NCBI GenBank assembly: GCA_013339765.2
Contig: CM023449.1
Location: forward strand, 16,095,811 to 16,159,810
Reading direction: 5' to 3'
DNA length: 64,000 nucleotides
Source of the DNA: Haemaphysalis longicornis
Taxonomy: Eukaryota > Arthropoda > Arachnida > Ixodida > Ixodidae
This document shows, piece by piece, positions 30,768 to 42,660 of the stretch. A program made the position numbers and the translations under genes. Each line of letters opens with the position of its first letter. The first letter of the stretch is position 1. The notes beneath the pieces were generated by a model. The model saw only the letters and a program-made list of their open reading frames with translations, searched no databases and had not been told where the DNA came from.

Positions 30768-31893
30768 GACAGATTTAGTTGGGCGCGCGCTCCGGACGAG
30801 CGTACGCCCCGGCAGGGCGGGTCGCGAATGCGCATGCGCAGTACGCTACGTAAACGACCCGACGATGCGGTGCCACGCACGCAACGGCTGGGAGCGTATG
30901 TTCCGGGGTGCTTGCGGGGCGCTGCGGACCTGGGGAAAGGCAGCTTGCTTCCGAAATGGCTGCTGCCCCGGCGATGTCGGGCGGCAGGAGGCGAGAGATC
31001 AGATTTCCTGACGGAAAACGCGGACCGTTGCGTGTGTTTCTCATTAGGCGACAGCGTTTCAGTTCCAACAGGCATACAGGCCAGATATGAACGACCAAGG
31101 ACAACCCCGGATGGCTTCCGAAGCGGGTGGCGGTGTTGGTGTGCGTGTCGCGGTGGTGGAATGCGCGCAATGTTGGTGCGGATCGGCGGCCTCCTTTTCG
31201 GGCATTCAAGAATTTCGCCAGCGCCGTCGTCGCACCTTCGGATGCGAGCAGAGAACGTTGCGCTACCCGTTTGAAACGTGTGAAGGATTTTTAGTTGAAC
31301 TCCACAATATAAGAGGAATTGAGTAATAGGAATGCATCGTATATTTCGTTGAGTTGCTACGCCCGGGTGATAGGTATCCTAAAACCGCCGTGCCAGCCTA
31401 CCCGCTGTTTCATTTTGCGCGTCGCATTAGCGCCGCATGCCATGCTCAGTTGTATTGGTCGCATGGTCCTGCCATATTTCAGAGCTGAATAAAGCGAGTA
31501 CCCCGAGCACTGTGTGTTGCTTCAAAACTTTGGCGTTGCGCGGTTGAGCAAAACAATCGCGACGGGCGTATCATATTTTTCCGTAATACTGAATCAAGGT
31601 AAGGGGTCTTTTTTTTTTTATCATACTTGCAAGATTTTTACAATCGAAATAAGCGTTAACGCATTGAAAAAAAAAAAGGAACGCCGCCCAGCTACAGCTT
31701 GCCTTGGTTAGCCACGTAAAAAAGGTCAAATTTGGGTACTTCGCATTGGGTTCAACCGGTGGCGCCGAGAGCGTTAGTGGACGCTATGAAAAACGCTGTA
31801 GTAAAACTATCCATGGGCGCGTCGCGACGAGCGTACGCTCCGCTTTAACCCAGCAATACACTAACGCCCGGAACGCCTAACTAAATCTGTCTA
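30768..31893. mobile_element. Possible TIR-bounded nonautonomous element (1.1 kb)
   Basis: GACAGATTTAGTTGGGCG at the left (about 30768-30785) and its near reverse complement CGCCTAACTAAATCTGTC at the right (about 31876-31893) face each other. GAGCGTACGC also occurs near both ends, at different distances. The interior shows no transposase; its GC-rich frames on both strands are unassigned. Neither a target duplication nor a second copy is visible, so this is tentative. Confidence 0.35.
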
Positions 31894-34154
31894 TTGGAGC
31901 TAGACCGGACGCGCGCGGCTCTATGGCGTTCTGCTTACTACAGTGCTCAAGTGGGAACTTAAAAATACCCTTTTCTGGAAACCCGCGCTTGGCGCATGGT
32001 AATATCTTCTCTAAATGGACGAGTGGGATATGAAGTGAGTAAACCGGCCTCATTTCTCGCTAAGCTTAAAAGCGACATGCGAGGCGCCACTCCAGGTGGT
32101 GGGAGGCTTCTCCCTTCGCTGCTTCCTAAATCTCGTCTTTGTCCTCATCAAGGACGGAGACGCGCGCGCGTGACGCGCACGCAGAGGGAGACCAGAAATC
32201 TGCGGTGGGCACCCCAGCAACGCTTTCTCTCTCTCCCTCATCCCCCTTCTTTCCATCACAAAAATAAAACCCGGGAAATCCAACACGTCTCCTGGAAAAT
32301 TTTATCTCTCTGCTTATCTGAACATTCCAAGCTCACAATGTTCCCACAGTAGCATAAAGGACAATCGCCAAATGACCCAAGCTTAAGGTCATGAAATTAT
32401 TATTAGAAATAGCGAAAACAAATTGTCCTTGGTCCTTTCCGTGCTTATTCGCCGGTCGTCGGTTGTATAAGGTGAACGGAGGCCTCAAAGTCACCTCTTT
32501 TGTTTGACACGATTTCAGATTCACTAACAAAAGATGCAAATGAAGACAACATGGCGGCCGCTCTAAAGCGTGAGAGGGCCGAACAAAGCGGTTTGTTCGC
32601 ATCTCGGACGGTTAATTATTGAGGTTTATGAAAAACCCACGCCAAAAAAGGACATCTCTGTACACGACTCCTGGCAATCGTAAGGCAAACAAAGTTAGAC
32701 AATGGTGTACACTTTTGAAACGTGGCCGATTAATTTTTTTTTTTTTTTGGTATTCACCGCTGGCTCGCACCATGGGAGCATCCCTTCCCGTACGGATTTT
32801 ATATTGTTGTTGCAGCTGGAAGATCTCAAGGGGTCTTGGATCTAAAACTTCTCCTTACTGGCTTTCGCAATAAAATTGTTTGTTTTATCTCTACCTCTTT
32901 ATCTCTTTGGATCTATATCTGATTGCACAGGGTTCTTATTGGTGTCCTTCGGTTACGTGTGCACCTGCCCACGGAGTAAACCTCGTCTAGTGGCTTTATT
33001 ATTTCCGATAAAGTTTATTCCGTGTTATTGTTCAGGAAGGTATACGATTTTACGATGTATTGTACTTTACTTATTCAGAGGACAGCGCTTTTATAGCTCC
33101 AAGATCTCATCTTTGGCCGCACAGACGTCCTATTCGGCACCATCCGCTACTCTTATAAGCATAAAACACTGGCGGCGGTTTTGTAGAATTACTTTCACTC
33201 CCATTTAGTTTCAGCTCGTCGTACGACTTCTAATGCTCTTACTTCTGGGTATTCAGCTGTAGATGCGCACGCATGGAATATAATTAGGCGCCTATTTTTG
33301 GTTGCTCGAACTTCGAAGGCACTGATATAATGTTTAATTTGTTAATCTTCTACAATGACCGTAGTTCGTACTTATGCCACACTTAATAGAATGATTTGTT
33401 GCGAGGTGTTATTTTGAGAACACTATATGCTTCAAACCAAGGATATCTTAAATAACCTTCCGCTAACGAACAAATAGAGCAAATACAATCACCGCTCTTC
33501 GCCACTAGAGTCATGGTCAGAGTCAGAAATGATTTTATTACGCAAAAGATCAGTTACAGATATAGTCAGACTGTATCGGGACCTCCAATGTTACTGAACA
33601 TAAAAAATCTAATTGAAGCAGCAAAAATCAGTGGCAAGAACCAACGAAAAAAAGAAAAAAAATACATCGTATTCGACAAGGTATTCGTCAACAGAACAGC
33701 AAAAACGTACGAAAAACGAAAATTGTACAGGAAAAGAAACAAAGGTAATTCAATACTCCTATGTAATTGTGAGAGCAACAAAAAAACCCCAAAAGATAAA
33801 ATAGTACATGAAAGGAAACAACAATAATTCAACACTCGTAAGTGATTTCACATAGCTGTAAAATAGCAAAAAAGTAAACGCAAAAAGAAACCACATCGAT
33901 TGGCAACAATATACTACCACCCCCGATGTAGTGTTTCATCGGCAGAAGGTTGGCATGAAATAGAGAGGGAGAAAACAAAAAGGTAAAAGAAGCGAAAAAG
34001 TAAAAAAAAAAACAATCACAATTATGCGGAATGTGACATAGATGCGAGCAATGTTTTCAGTTCTTTTTTTAATTTGCAAATTGATTGGAAAATTTCGATT
34101 TCAGGTGCTATGGTGTTCTATAGCCAGATTCCGGTGAAGCAGGCTGTTTGTTTG
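31894..34154 (+). other. No recognisable gene
   Basis: AT-rich, with several poly-A/poly-T runs and Lys-rich frames (for example 33513-33827) that are composition artefacts. Confidence 0.4.
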
Positions 34155-34583
34155 TGTGATGAGGTGCCCGTGAAGGAGAAAGAAGAGGGCCGAGGAGCGC
34201 GCGGGAGCGTGCGGAAGAATCGAATCAGCAAGGGTTCAGCGGACGCATTTGACGCGCTGGGGCGAGTGAGCGCGGCCCTGTGATCGCTTGGAGCTAGAAG
34301 CCAGGGTCTCAACCGCTGCTGTCGCCGGAGAGCCGTCGGCCGCTGGTCCGGTTACCGAAGTCTGTCTGCTGGTCCGGTTACCGAAGCCGTGCCTGGGTCT
34401 GGTGACGCGCTGGGCCAGAGAGCGCGGTTGAGACCCTGGCTTCTAGCTCCAAGCGATCACAGGGCCGCGCTCACTCGCCCAGCGCGTCAAATGCGTCCGC
34501 TGAACCCTTGCTGATTCGATTCTTCCGCACGCTCCGCGCGCTCCTCGGCCCTCTTCTTTCTCCTTCACGGGCACCTCATCACA
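34155..34583. repeat. Long foldback (inverted repeat, about 160-bp arms)
   Basis: The arm 34155-34316 (TGTGATGAGGTGCCCGTG to GGGTCTCAACCGC) has its reverse complement at 34424-34583 with only two single-base length differences that I can find. The 107-bp spacer contains GCTGGTCCGGTTACCGAAG twice. Such high arm identity amid decayed neighbours indicates a recent duplication, gene conversion between arms, or an assembly artefact. No coding role is visible. Confidence 0.88.
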
Positions 34584-34599
34584 GTTTGCCGTAGTTAGT

Positions 34600-35690
34600 A
34601 TAAACTAGAGGTGAAATATACGTGCAAACCTTGGGAAGCACTAGGGAGCATTAGGGGATTATGAACACAGGAAGCTGGCTGTGAATTTGTTGAAACAAGA
34701 GGCCTAGCTTGTATTTAAAGCTGTTTTCAATACTTAAGTTGGGGTTGTCAAGAGTGCTTTGGCATCGCTGCGGTAAGGATTACGGGTAAGTATTTTAATA
34801 GCTGGTTTTAGATAGTTTGAAGGTAGGCAAGGTGGGTGTTGTCGGCATTGCCCCAAGGTGAAATAAAGTAATTATTATGGGAATGTGTAAAAGCATATTG
34901 TAACGAAAGTAATGTAGCCTGAGAGAATGCATCACGTGACTTAATCACAACACGTATTCTGTACGCCATTTTTCTTTTCAGGTAAGAAACATGAGAGGGA
35001 AATTTCAAGTTACAGACCAACTGAAACCCCAAAAAACATCCCCTTCCTCTACTTCAGTTGCTACTTTATTGGTAAATACTGGTGGGATATAATTCAGAAC
35101 ACGTTGGTGAGAGTAAAAAATAACGAAACTCGTTTTAGTCACAATACACTGTTATTGATTATGGGAGCATCATAATAGGGAGTTTTTATCTGACCGTCTT
35201 TCACGGTCCGCTCCGCTCCGATAGCAAGCGGAAGCGCCATTGCGCATGCGTGGCGCGCTTGGCTGCGAACGGCATTGGCTCCGGTAGCGTTGAGCGGGCC
35301 GCCGATACCGGAGCGGAGCGCCGAAAACGGTCAGCTAAAACTCTCTAATGACAAGCTTGCCAGGTCAATGTTTAGTTTTGTAAGAGATTTGGGATATTTA
35401 TCAATGTTAACAATTATTATATCATCATGCATCAAGTAAGCTTTCTAAAGTAGTAAGAGAAGTTGGCAGATCACTCATCTAGATTGTGAAAAGAAGTGGG
35501 CTGAGAATAGAACGTTGAAGTACGCCTATATTTGTTACTTTGCGCCTAGAGTTATCACCTGACACACTAACAACCTGACTTCTGTTGTGTAAGTAATTTT
35601 TGATTGGTAATAGTGTGGGACCAATTACCTCTATTGCATATGAGTTTGCAAGGTGTTTCCAGCCCAACTTTCTCTGACGTGGGGAGTGTG
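34600..35690 (-). mobile_element. CR1-like LINE fragment (RT part)
   Basis: On the minus strand 35667-35479 reads LHNRSQVVSVSGDNSRRKV and GVLQRSILSPLLFTI, the RT block usually written GVPQGSILGPLLF. After the MITE at 35178-35345 the frame 35032-34808 gives MAYRIRVVIKSRDAFSQATL, consistent with a decayed thumb region. Truncated at both ends, with several stops. Less well supported downstream of 34800. Confidence 0.6.
35178..35345. mobile_element. TA-flanked MITE inside CR1-like LINE
   Basis: The ends GGGAGTTTTTATCTGACCGT and, as reverse complement, GAGAGTTTTAGCTGACCGT form a TIR of about 20 bp. TA lies directly outside each end (35176-35177, 35346-35347), the duplication known for Tc1/mariner-type insertion. 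At 168 bp with a GC-rich centre and no coding capacity, it is a short nonautonomous element. Confidence 0.72.
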
Positions 35691-36150
35691 AGTGTGGGTT
35701 ATCAATGTCAATGACAACGGCGAAAGCGGCGCAGCTCTTAGTCCCACGAAATAATATCCGATAGTGGGAAGCTCAACGATCGATCCCACGTCTGAACAAC
35801 ATGCTCTTGGAGACTCCTTGGGGCGACACACAGTTAAGTGCACCACTAACGTCAACGGAAGCAATCCGGTTACCTCAGCCACGGTGTCATACATGGTCCG
35901 TTCGAGTTCTTTCTTGGCAGCTGTCTTGACTTGTCTGATGGTGAATGCGCTTCGTTCTGGGTCAAGCGTCGTGCTCGGTTGAAGCTCGTTCTAAAGCAGG
36001 TAAAACGTTTACCGCCAAGCTCATTTTTCTTCGCGTTTTTCATAAAACACGAAGTATGTACCGAACACTGTTTGGGCCGATAGCTGCATAGGTTAGTGGC
36101 CGGTCCAATATAAAATTACAAGCAATTCACAAGCATTCCCAAGCACTTAA
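35691..36150 (-). other. No recognisable feature
   Basis: The minus-strand frame 35894-35631 includes VAEVTGLLPLTLVVHLTV and CCSDVGSIVELPTIGYYFVG with no known domain. It looks like an insertion between two LINE pieces but has no visible ends. Confidence 0.3.
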
Positions 36151-36278
36151 GCGTCAGAGCCTGGAGGGCTCAAGAAAAATTGAGATGTACACAAGATTAC
36201 ATGTCATACAACTGGAATTGAACATATTCAAAGATAGACACAAATTCAACAGAAAAATATAGTCACTAAAAAAATGAT

Positions 36279-38042
36279 TCACATAGCAAGAATTGCAGAT
36301 AAAATTTCACAAGACTTGTAATGCTGTTTAGTGGCCATCTTAAAATTTCTAACTGTTTTCATCTCTATCGGAAGGTCGTTCCATATTTTGACTCCACTGA
36401 ACTCGATCAGGCGTTCACCATATACATTGTTACATTTGGGAAGGTTGAAATTGAAATTCGAGGCTTGCCTTGTACTACGAGAGGGTAAGGTGAAAAAGCT
36501 TAATGGAAAGGAAGAATTGGTGTTTATTATACTGTTCATCACGAGCGAAATTTTCTTAGTTACCCAAGGACCAAAACGACAGCACGTGATTATCATGGAA
36601 AACGTTGTTTCTGGAAAGACCTGAATCAGTTGTCAACGCAGTCAATCCTCGTTTTTCTATACGAAGTAAAGGCGACAGGTAGGTTTTATACGTTTGCCCC
36701 CAAGATTCAACACGATAACTGATATGTGAATGACAGAATGCATAGTAGAGAGAGCATCGTACATCGTACGGAAAATAATATATCGCCTTAAAGAGCGCGT
36801 GCCAAGCAAAAGCTAGTTTCTTGCATGTGCTATTTATTTGCTCTTTCCAGTGTAAATGACAGTCAAAAATTACTCCTAGGTATTTGAAATGCGAGACTTG
36901 CTGTATTAACGAGCTTCCGAGAGTAAGTGTAAAAAAAATGTGGGTGGTCTTGTACCTAGAGGGAAAAATGACATACTTAGTTTTGTCTATATTAAGTGTT
37001 AAGCGGTTTTCAAAAAAACGAAGAAGGTAGGTTTTTTTTTTTTTCAGCTCACTGGTTATTCTGGTTTGAATTTCCTGAAGAGATGTTCCCGAAAGAACAG
37101 GAGCGGCATCATCTGCATACGTTATTAATTGTGAGGAGTGAAGAGCCTTAGGGAGATCGTTTATTTAAAGTGAAAACAATATGGGACCCATAATGGAGCC
37201 CTGTGGTACACCGCAAGTTATCTCTTTAACGTCCGACAAAAAAAAAAACCATTAATTAGAGCCCTTTGCTTCCGGGAGGATAAATAGCTATGAAAGAATT
37301 TAAGTGTGCACTCTGTAAAGCCGTAACTTTCTAATTTCTGCAGCAAGATTGGATGATAAACCGTGCCAAATGCCTTTTTAATATCCAGAAAAACAACGAC
37401 AGCTATGTTATTCTTATGCATCGCGGAATTAAGAGCCCACCCGCCGGGGTGGCTCAGTGGCTAAGGCGTTGCGCTTCTGAGCACAAGGTCGCGGGTTCGA
37501 TTCCCGGCCGCGGCGGCCGCTTTTATGATGGAGGCGAAAAGCAAAAAAACCCGTGTGTACGAGATTTCGGCGCACGTTAAAGATCCCCAGGTAGTCAAAA
37601 TTAATCCTGAGCCCTCCACTACGGCGCGCCTCATCGCCTGCGTTGCGTCAGCGCGTTAAACCCCACAATCAATCAATCAAGATCCTGTGATAAAGTAAGT
37701 ACGGCTGTTGAAGTAGATCTATTTTCTACAAAACCGTGCTGCTGAGGTGAAATAGAATTATTTTCTTTAGGAAATTTTTTAACCTGTTGCGCAATTAGTT
37801 TTTCGAAGAGAGTGTTGAGCGCACTCAGTACTGATATCATGAGCCTGTAACTACCTCGTTCGTTTGGATCTCCATCTTTGTTTAATGGGGACCACTTTTG
37901 TAACTTTGAGTATATCCGGGTAACAGCTATTTTCAAGGGTATGGTTGAACAGGTGGCATAAATAAGGGCCGATTATATCAATGTTTTCTTTTATAACCAG
38001 CATCTGGATGCCATCAAGACCCCATGCTTTATTTACTGCCAT
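36279..38042 (-). pseudogene. Reverse transcriptase and C-terminus of CR1-like LINE
   Basis: Blocks in order: KAWGLDGIQMLVIKENIDII and LCHLFNHTLENSCYPDILK (38042 on), then ALNTLFEKLIAQQVKKFP and QQHGFVENRSTSTAVLTLSQ (about 37840-37680), the SINE, then NNIAVVVFLDIKKAFGTVYH with the first catalytic Asp (37421 on), an intact YADD (37108-37119), a thumb, and the end frame 36596-36279 (ERLIEFSGVKIWNDLPIEMK). Several frameshifts; the catalytic residues themselves survive. Confidence 0.8.
37438..37675 (+). mobile_element. Ruka-like SINE, copy 3
   Basis: The cleanest tRNA head in the window: A box GTGGCTCAGTGGCTAAGG, B box GGGTTCGATTCCC about 40 bp later, followed by GATGGAGGCGAAAAGC, GTACGAGATTTCGGCGCACG, a body, GCGCGTTAAACCCCACAATC and (AATC)n. 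Flanks AATTAAGAGCC (37427-37437) and AATCAAGATCC (37675-37685) match at 9 of 11 positions and may be a decayed target duplication. It interrupts the LINE RT between QD and NSAMHKN. Confidence 0.92.
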
Positions 38043-38599
38043 TTTACTGAAACCGGATCACACATCTTCTATAGAAAATGTATAAAAACAGAAGTTATTA
38101 TTTACTGTTCTGGGTGCAGTAGTAGTAGATAACTAGATAACTGTAAAGGAAATTGCCGGGCAAGGCCAGAACCAACATTAATGAAGTAATCGTTAAAATT
38201 ATTAGCAACGTGTGGGGATATATCATTGCTGTGACTTTGTTTTGTCGATCTATTCCAATTACGTTTTTGACAATGTTCCATAATTGTTTCGTGTCACCTT
38301 TGTTTTGTGTAACCATTTTTCCGTAATACAGTTTCTTCGATTTTCTAATCACTCCTACTGACTTGTTTCTGTAATACTTAAACTGCTTGCGGTAATACTC
38401 ATTTGTTTCTTTTCCACCTGTTGTAGTGCGAATCCTTACTCTTCAGAACAGCAAGTATGTCTCGAGTTATCCACGGGCACACAGGATCTTTATAATTATG
38501 TTTGACACATTCGCGTGTAGATTGGGTAATTACATTTGTGGTCTAAGAAGCGAAATTTTCAAATTCAATGTTGACATTGTGAATACCCAGGCTTTCAAA

Positions 38600-39337
38600 G
38601 TTATCACGCTCAAGTAGTTTTCTAACGCTCACATAATCAATGCGAGAAGTTTGCTTCGGGTGACTTTGAAAAGGCGGTCTCATACAGGCTCGCGGTAAGA
38701 ACATAAATGTTGGGCAACGATCGGCAACAACGACATCGCACACACCGGCTCGCACATTCATATCTAGCTGCACAACATGTGATCGATGAGAGTGGCGGAT
38801 TGACTGGTAATTCGGGTTGGGGAGTTATTGACATTTTTTAAATTGAATGAATGCAAAAGGAAGACATAGTCACTACAATCGTCCGATAAAAGATCAATAT
38901 TAAAATCACCGCAGACTACGATGGGATTCTTGGTTGTCGCATATGACATCAAAATGGTTTCCATTTCAGAAACAAATTTTTGCACACTAGAATGCGGCGG
39001 GCGGTAAATAACGCCAGTTATGAGGCCACACTGCAGCTTTACAAAAAAGGGCTTCAGTTGCGTCACTGCTGTGTTTCTTAACTTCAGAAGCGCAAAAGGC
39101 AAGTCCACTTTTGACAAAAAAGGCTACGCCACCGCCGCGTGTAGTGCTGCACCTAGGCATCGATAGCATTTTGTAGCCTGGTATAAAATCGGGTTCACCT
39201 CTCTTCAACCATGTTTCTGTGACTGCAATGACGTCACATCGAAAAGAAAACTGTGAGAGGTAAGCGAGAAAATTATCGGAATTTTTGCGGATACTTCTTA
39301 CGTTGCAATGTAGAATAAATAAAATCATCAAACGCAA
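38600..39337 (-). pseudogene. APE endonuclease of CR1-like LINE
   Basis: HCNVRSIRKNSDNFLAYL, CDVIAVTETWLKRGEPDFIP, RGGGVAFFVKSGLAFCA (39337 down to about 39100), then VIYRPPHSSVQKFVSEMETI, NPIVVCGDFNIDLLSDD and SATLIDHMLC (39117-38764), then DVVVADRCPTFMFL, where SDH has become ADR. Asn, Glu and GDFN motifs are intact; the terminal His is lost and a frameshift lies near 39110. Confidence 0.8.
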
Positions 39338-39399
39338 GCCTAGCTTGCTCTATTTCGGAAATGGTAAAAGCCATCTGATTAAACAACACTGTTCAGGTC

Positions 39400-40138
39400 T
39401 TCTGCGCGTGTCACATGGAGTACTTTTGTTTTTTCTGCTTTCCGCATTAAAATTTTGCCGTCAGAAACACAATTGTATTTCCAGTTTTTTTCTCGCTTTG
39501 CTGCCAGAGCCTTTCCTAGTAGTAGCTTATTCGCAGGACAAAGATGTTAATTGATCAAGATAGGATCATTTTCCGGAAAACCCAGCACAGATGTATTTAG
39601 GCGGCATTTCTTGGCTGCTAGAAGGACATGGTTTCGGTACTTCAGGGAGGCAAACTTCACAATGATATTTGATTTAGCCTTATCTTTTGTTGGCACACGG
39701 TGTACAACTTCAATGTCTGTTTCCGTGATATCCTCTTTCAGCGAAGAGCAAATGGCCTGCATTGTTTCTAAGAGATTCTCATCTTTTGTCGAAGGGACGC
39801 CCGCAATTTCCAAATTTGTCTTCCGACTGTACTGCTGGAGGCCAACCACCTCACTCCTTACTTCTTTCAATTCTGTTACAAGGCGGTTGTTTTCCTGCTT
39901 AAGGTGGCGGTTGTCCCCTTTTAGAGAAAATAGGTCTTTTTTTAAGCGTCACTATCTCTGTCTTGAATTCTTTGAACTTCTCGTTTATCAATTTCAACGA
40001 CCCTTTCACCCTTCCTAGTTCTTTCTTAGTTACTTTTGTCAAGGCCTCTTTCAGCCTCTCCTCCTTGATATTGAAGCGGAAATACTTCCCAGTAGGAAAC
40101 GTCGAATACTTTTGTGTGATATCATAGCCTTTAAACAA
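39400..40138 (-). pseudogene. ORF1 of CR1-like LINE
   Basis: The first piece (40138-39899) is a Lys/Glu-rich coiled coil (ERLKEALTKVTKKELGRVKG). The second (39870-39547) reads SRKTNLEIAGVPSTKDENLL, DITETDIEVVHRVPTKDKAK, SNIIVKFASLKYRNHVLLAA, the RRM-like single-strand-binding fold of such ORF1 proteins. A decayed HLCPANKLLLGKALAAKREK follows after a stop. One frameshift and a T run near 39935 separate the first two pieces. Confidence 0.75.
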
Positions 40139-40140
40139 TG

Positions 40141-41595
40141 TACAGCCATGGACAAATGATCCGCGAACACGAAGATATGAACGAGAACACAGAATTAGGG
40201 TGATTTCTTCCCATGCAAGTCAAAATGACGCATAGCTTGGCTACAAAAACAAAGTTGGGAGCTGTGGCTCTCCAAATATTCCAATAATGCTCCATTATCA
40301 GACCTCAAGGAACAGTACTTTTTTTAATTTTACGAGTTTTGCTTCATAGTTTCCTGTTCACATGCCACCTGTCAATGACTTCTTTTTAACTAAGCAGCTG
40401 ACTGCGGCTCCTGATACTTTGAACTGGAGAATATAATAAATAAAGGTTGTATAACCGCTGCTAACTAAATTCACACTTCGGAAACTGAAAATCGAACCTG
40501 TCTCAAGTGTCAGTCAGATACACGAGAATAATATTGTGTCATAAAACTTACGACACTGAAAAACCACTGACTTTACACCACCGTATTTTTGGGGGGGCAT
40601 ACAAACAAACAGCGCGAAAATGACTAAGAGCGGAAAGTATTGCTGAAGACATTTACCCAAAACCCGAAGAAAGTCCTCCGGGAACAGTGACGGAAGAAAG
40701 TTTGTGTTTTCTGATGATACTCAGGAAGGTGTCACATGGGTGAAAACACGAGCGCCCGTTATCGCAATTAATAGCAGCTCGGAGCGTGTTTTTCATCCAG
40801 ACTTGCGCCCCGACGAATATGGCAGGATGCAGGAGGCCGCGTCTGACTGACTTCCCCCAAAAAGAATCTCATTAAGATTTGTTCGGCCGCCCTTCGCCCC
40901 AGGGATGTATTTTTGTTGTCTTTCTGGAAGTGACTGGGCGTTGCAATGAAAGGGAAGGACAGGCTTATGTGTGGGATAATAAATAAATAGGATAGTTTTG
41001 ATAACCATGTCTGCGCGAGAAAATTTTGCGAAAACATTGCCAACATACATGACACGCACAGGAAAGTACTTTTTCGTAGTTACCGCTCGCAAGGCCTTCC
41101 ATCCCAGCACTGTGCTAGCTAAGCATGCATTAAAAATTTTTAATGCCACCTACATTTCGTGAATGCCTAGCGCCAACCTCCAAAAAACTGATGCCTGGGT
41201 ATAATGTAAGCGCAAAGGCCTGCGCATTTGGAAATAGCGAACGAACTGGAGAAATAAATTCAGAAAAAACTTTGTGCATCTTGTTTACTGCCACCGCTAC
41301 CCTTTGGCGTCACTGATATTTCCGTTGTTAGTAACTGAACGCAGAAAGCGAGTACAAAGCTCCTTACGTATTTAATTTTCCCAGTAGATAGGATGCTTTC
41401 CGGTAGTTTCCAGTAGTTTGAAGCTTCCGGTGTTTCTAACCGCTAAAAAGGCTCGTTGTTCTGAACAGATTTTCTGCGGCAGGGTAATGGGTGAGGTTGA
41501 GTTATGCCGTAGAAAAAAAAAAGAAGCGAGAAAAACGGGCTGCAGGCAGACTTCTTTTGTTGACGCTCTTAAACTGCACCTGAACTATGTTGCGC
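40141..41595 (+). other. No recognisable gene
   Basis: Unassigned DNA. Minus-strand frames at 40768-41149 have no known domain. Confidence 0.4.
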
Positions 41596-41710
41596 GCAGT
41601 AACCGATGGGATACCGGTTATTTTACGCCACTTGGAATGTTGAACGCGCGCCAAAATCTCGACACGCAAGCAATTTCTTTTTTTTCACCTAGTCGAGAAA
41701 GATTACGATA
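41596..41710 (-). mobile_element. Very old SINE body relic
   Basis: Read on the plus strand, TTTTACGCCACTTGGAATGT, TGAACGCGCGCCAAAATCTC and TTTTCACCTAGTCGAGAAAG parallel the minus-strand SINE text TTTTGACCACCTGGGGATCT, TTAACGTGCGCCGAAATCTC and TTTTCGCCTCCATCAGAAAA. Head and tail are missing. Confidence 0.6.
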
Positions 41711-42660
41711 AAAATTCTTTCTTGTTAACAAGCACATTTTTCAAGACGAGTACAGTGAAAATAAAGGTGTGTTCGTGTATGCATGCCCCTTTGCTAGGGA
41801 TGACCGCCATGACCACTCTACAAAAATAAAATTTGATCCTACGTTTCACTTAAAATGCGCATCCCGTAGAGGTCGTGTGCTTTTTTTTTTAAAAAAAGGC
41901 TTCGATGGTCGTCCACCGTCACAGAGTAGAACGCCTCATGATTTCATTTCCTTATTACACGGCAATTTCTTGCGAGCAAGTGAAGTAATAATCGAAGGAA
42001 ATTTCATGGAATCACTTTCCGCTATGCACACGACGAATTTAAGCTTCACGGTTACAAGCATTCGTTCCAGCTGTTCGTTTTTCCGTTGTAGATGCGTCGC
42101 CTTCTCTACAACGCCATTAAACGAAGGAGAAGCGACTGGGTGGCCGGTATACGTTAAAAGGTTGCCGTCTTTAGGAAGGCCTCGGATGTCAGCTCCCCTG
42201 CCGGACCTCCACTACTCACTGCCAATATTTGAAATGGTCACATGGTCCTTTGCTCTCAAGCACTTTTGAAACGCTTCCCCGTTCATTACTGATTCAACTT
42301 GAGTGAATTATCAAATAAAACGCAACGAAGGCGTGCTTGTCTTTCTAAGGGCATGTCTGGCCAGATTTGTTTGCTAAATATTTATGCGTCCTTGATTTGT
42401 TAAAAAATAGTGCGGTGATATTGACCTCAAAAGATGATCTTCCCGTCCACTGATCTGGTTCATTGCCTACTGCTGTCTTCTTTGTCTGCACAATGGTAAT
42501 TTTTTCGCGTAGTCTCTAACTGCATTGACATGCAAGCAGCGGCCAGGGCGAGTCTTCCCCACGCGTGGTCTATTGTGCACGGAGCATGCATGTGTGCATC
42601 GAGTGTTTTAAAATCTTCCTCCCCACCATACGCCATAAAGAAGGCTACCCAGCTGTAGTT
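41711..42660 (+). other. No recognisable gene
   Basis: The 166-codon frame 41769-42269 (RVLFFLKKGFDGRPPSQSRT and so on) has no motif, and the minus-strand 169-codon frame 42460-42969 crosses a tandem repeat. Both are likely chance. Confidence 0.35.

Larger units (their letters stand above)
36160..40140 (-). mobile_element. CR1-like LINE, nearly complete order, SINE-interrupted
   Basis: The best-preserved element: ORF1 (40138 to about 39400), endonuclease (39337-38600), linker (38600-38050), RT (38042-36700) and C-terminus (36596-36279) in the correct order on the minus strand. A SINE (about 37438-37675) splits the RT. YADD is intact at 37108-37119. The final KIWNDLP motif and the coiled-coil ORF1 with NLEIAGVP fit CR1/L2-type LINEs; there is no RNase H. 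Frameshifts and stops are numerous, so it is inactive. Confidence 0.82.

Noticed and set aside
30775..31274. Overlapping 144- and 169-codon frames on opposite strands
   Set aside because: Typical of GC-rich noncoding DNA; no motif, and both lie inside a possible TIR element.
37438..37520. Possible functional tRNA gene
   Set aside because: A and B boxes are good but the acceptor arms do not pair, and the sequence continues into the shared SINE body; it is a SINE head.
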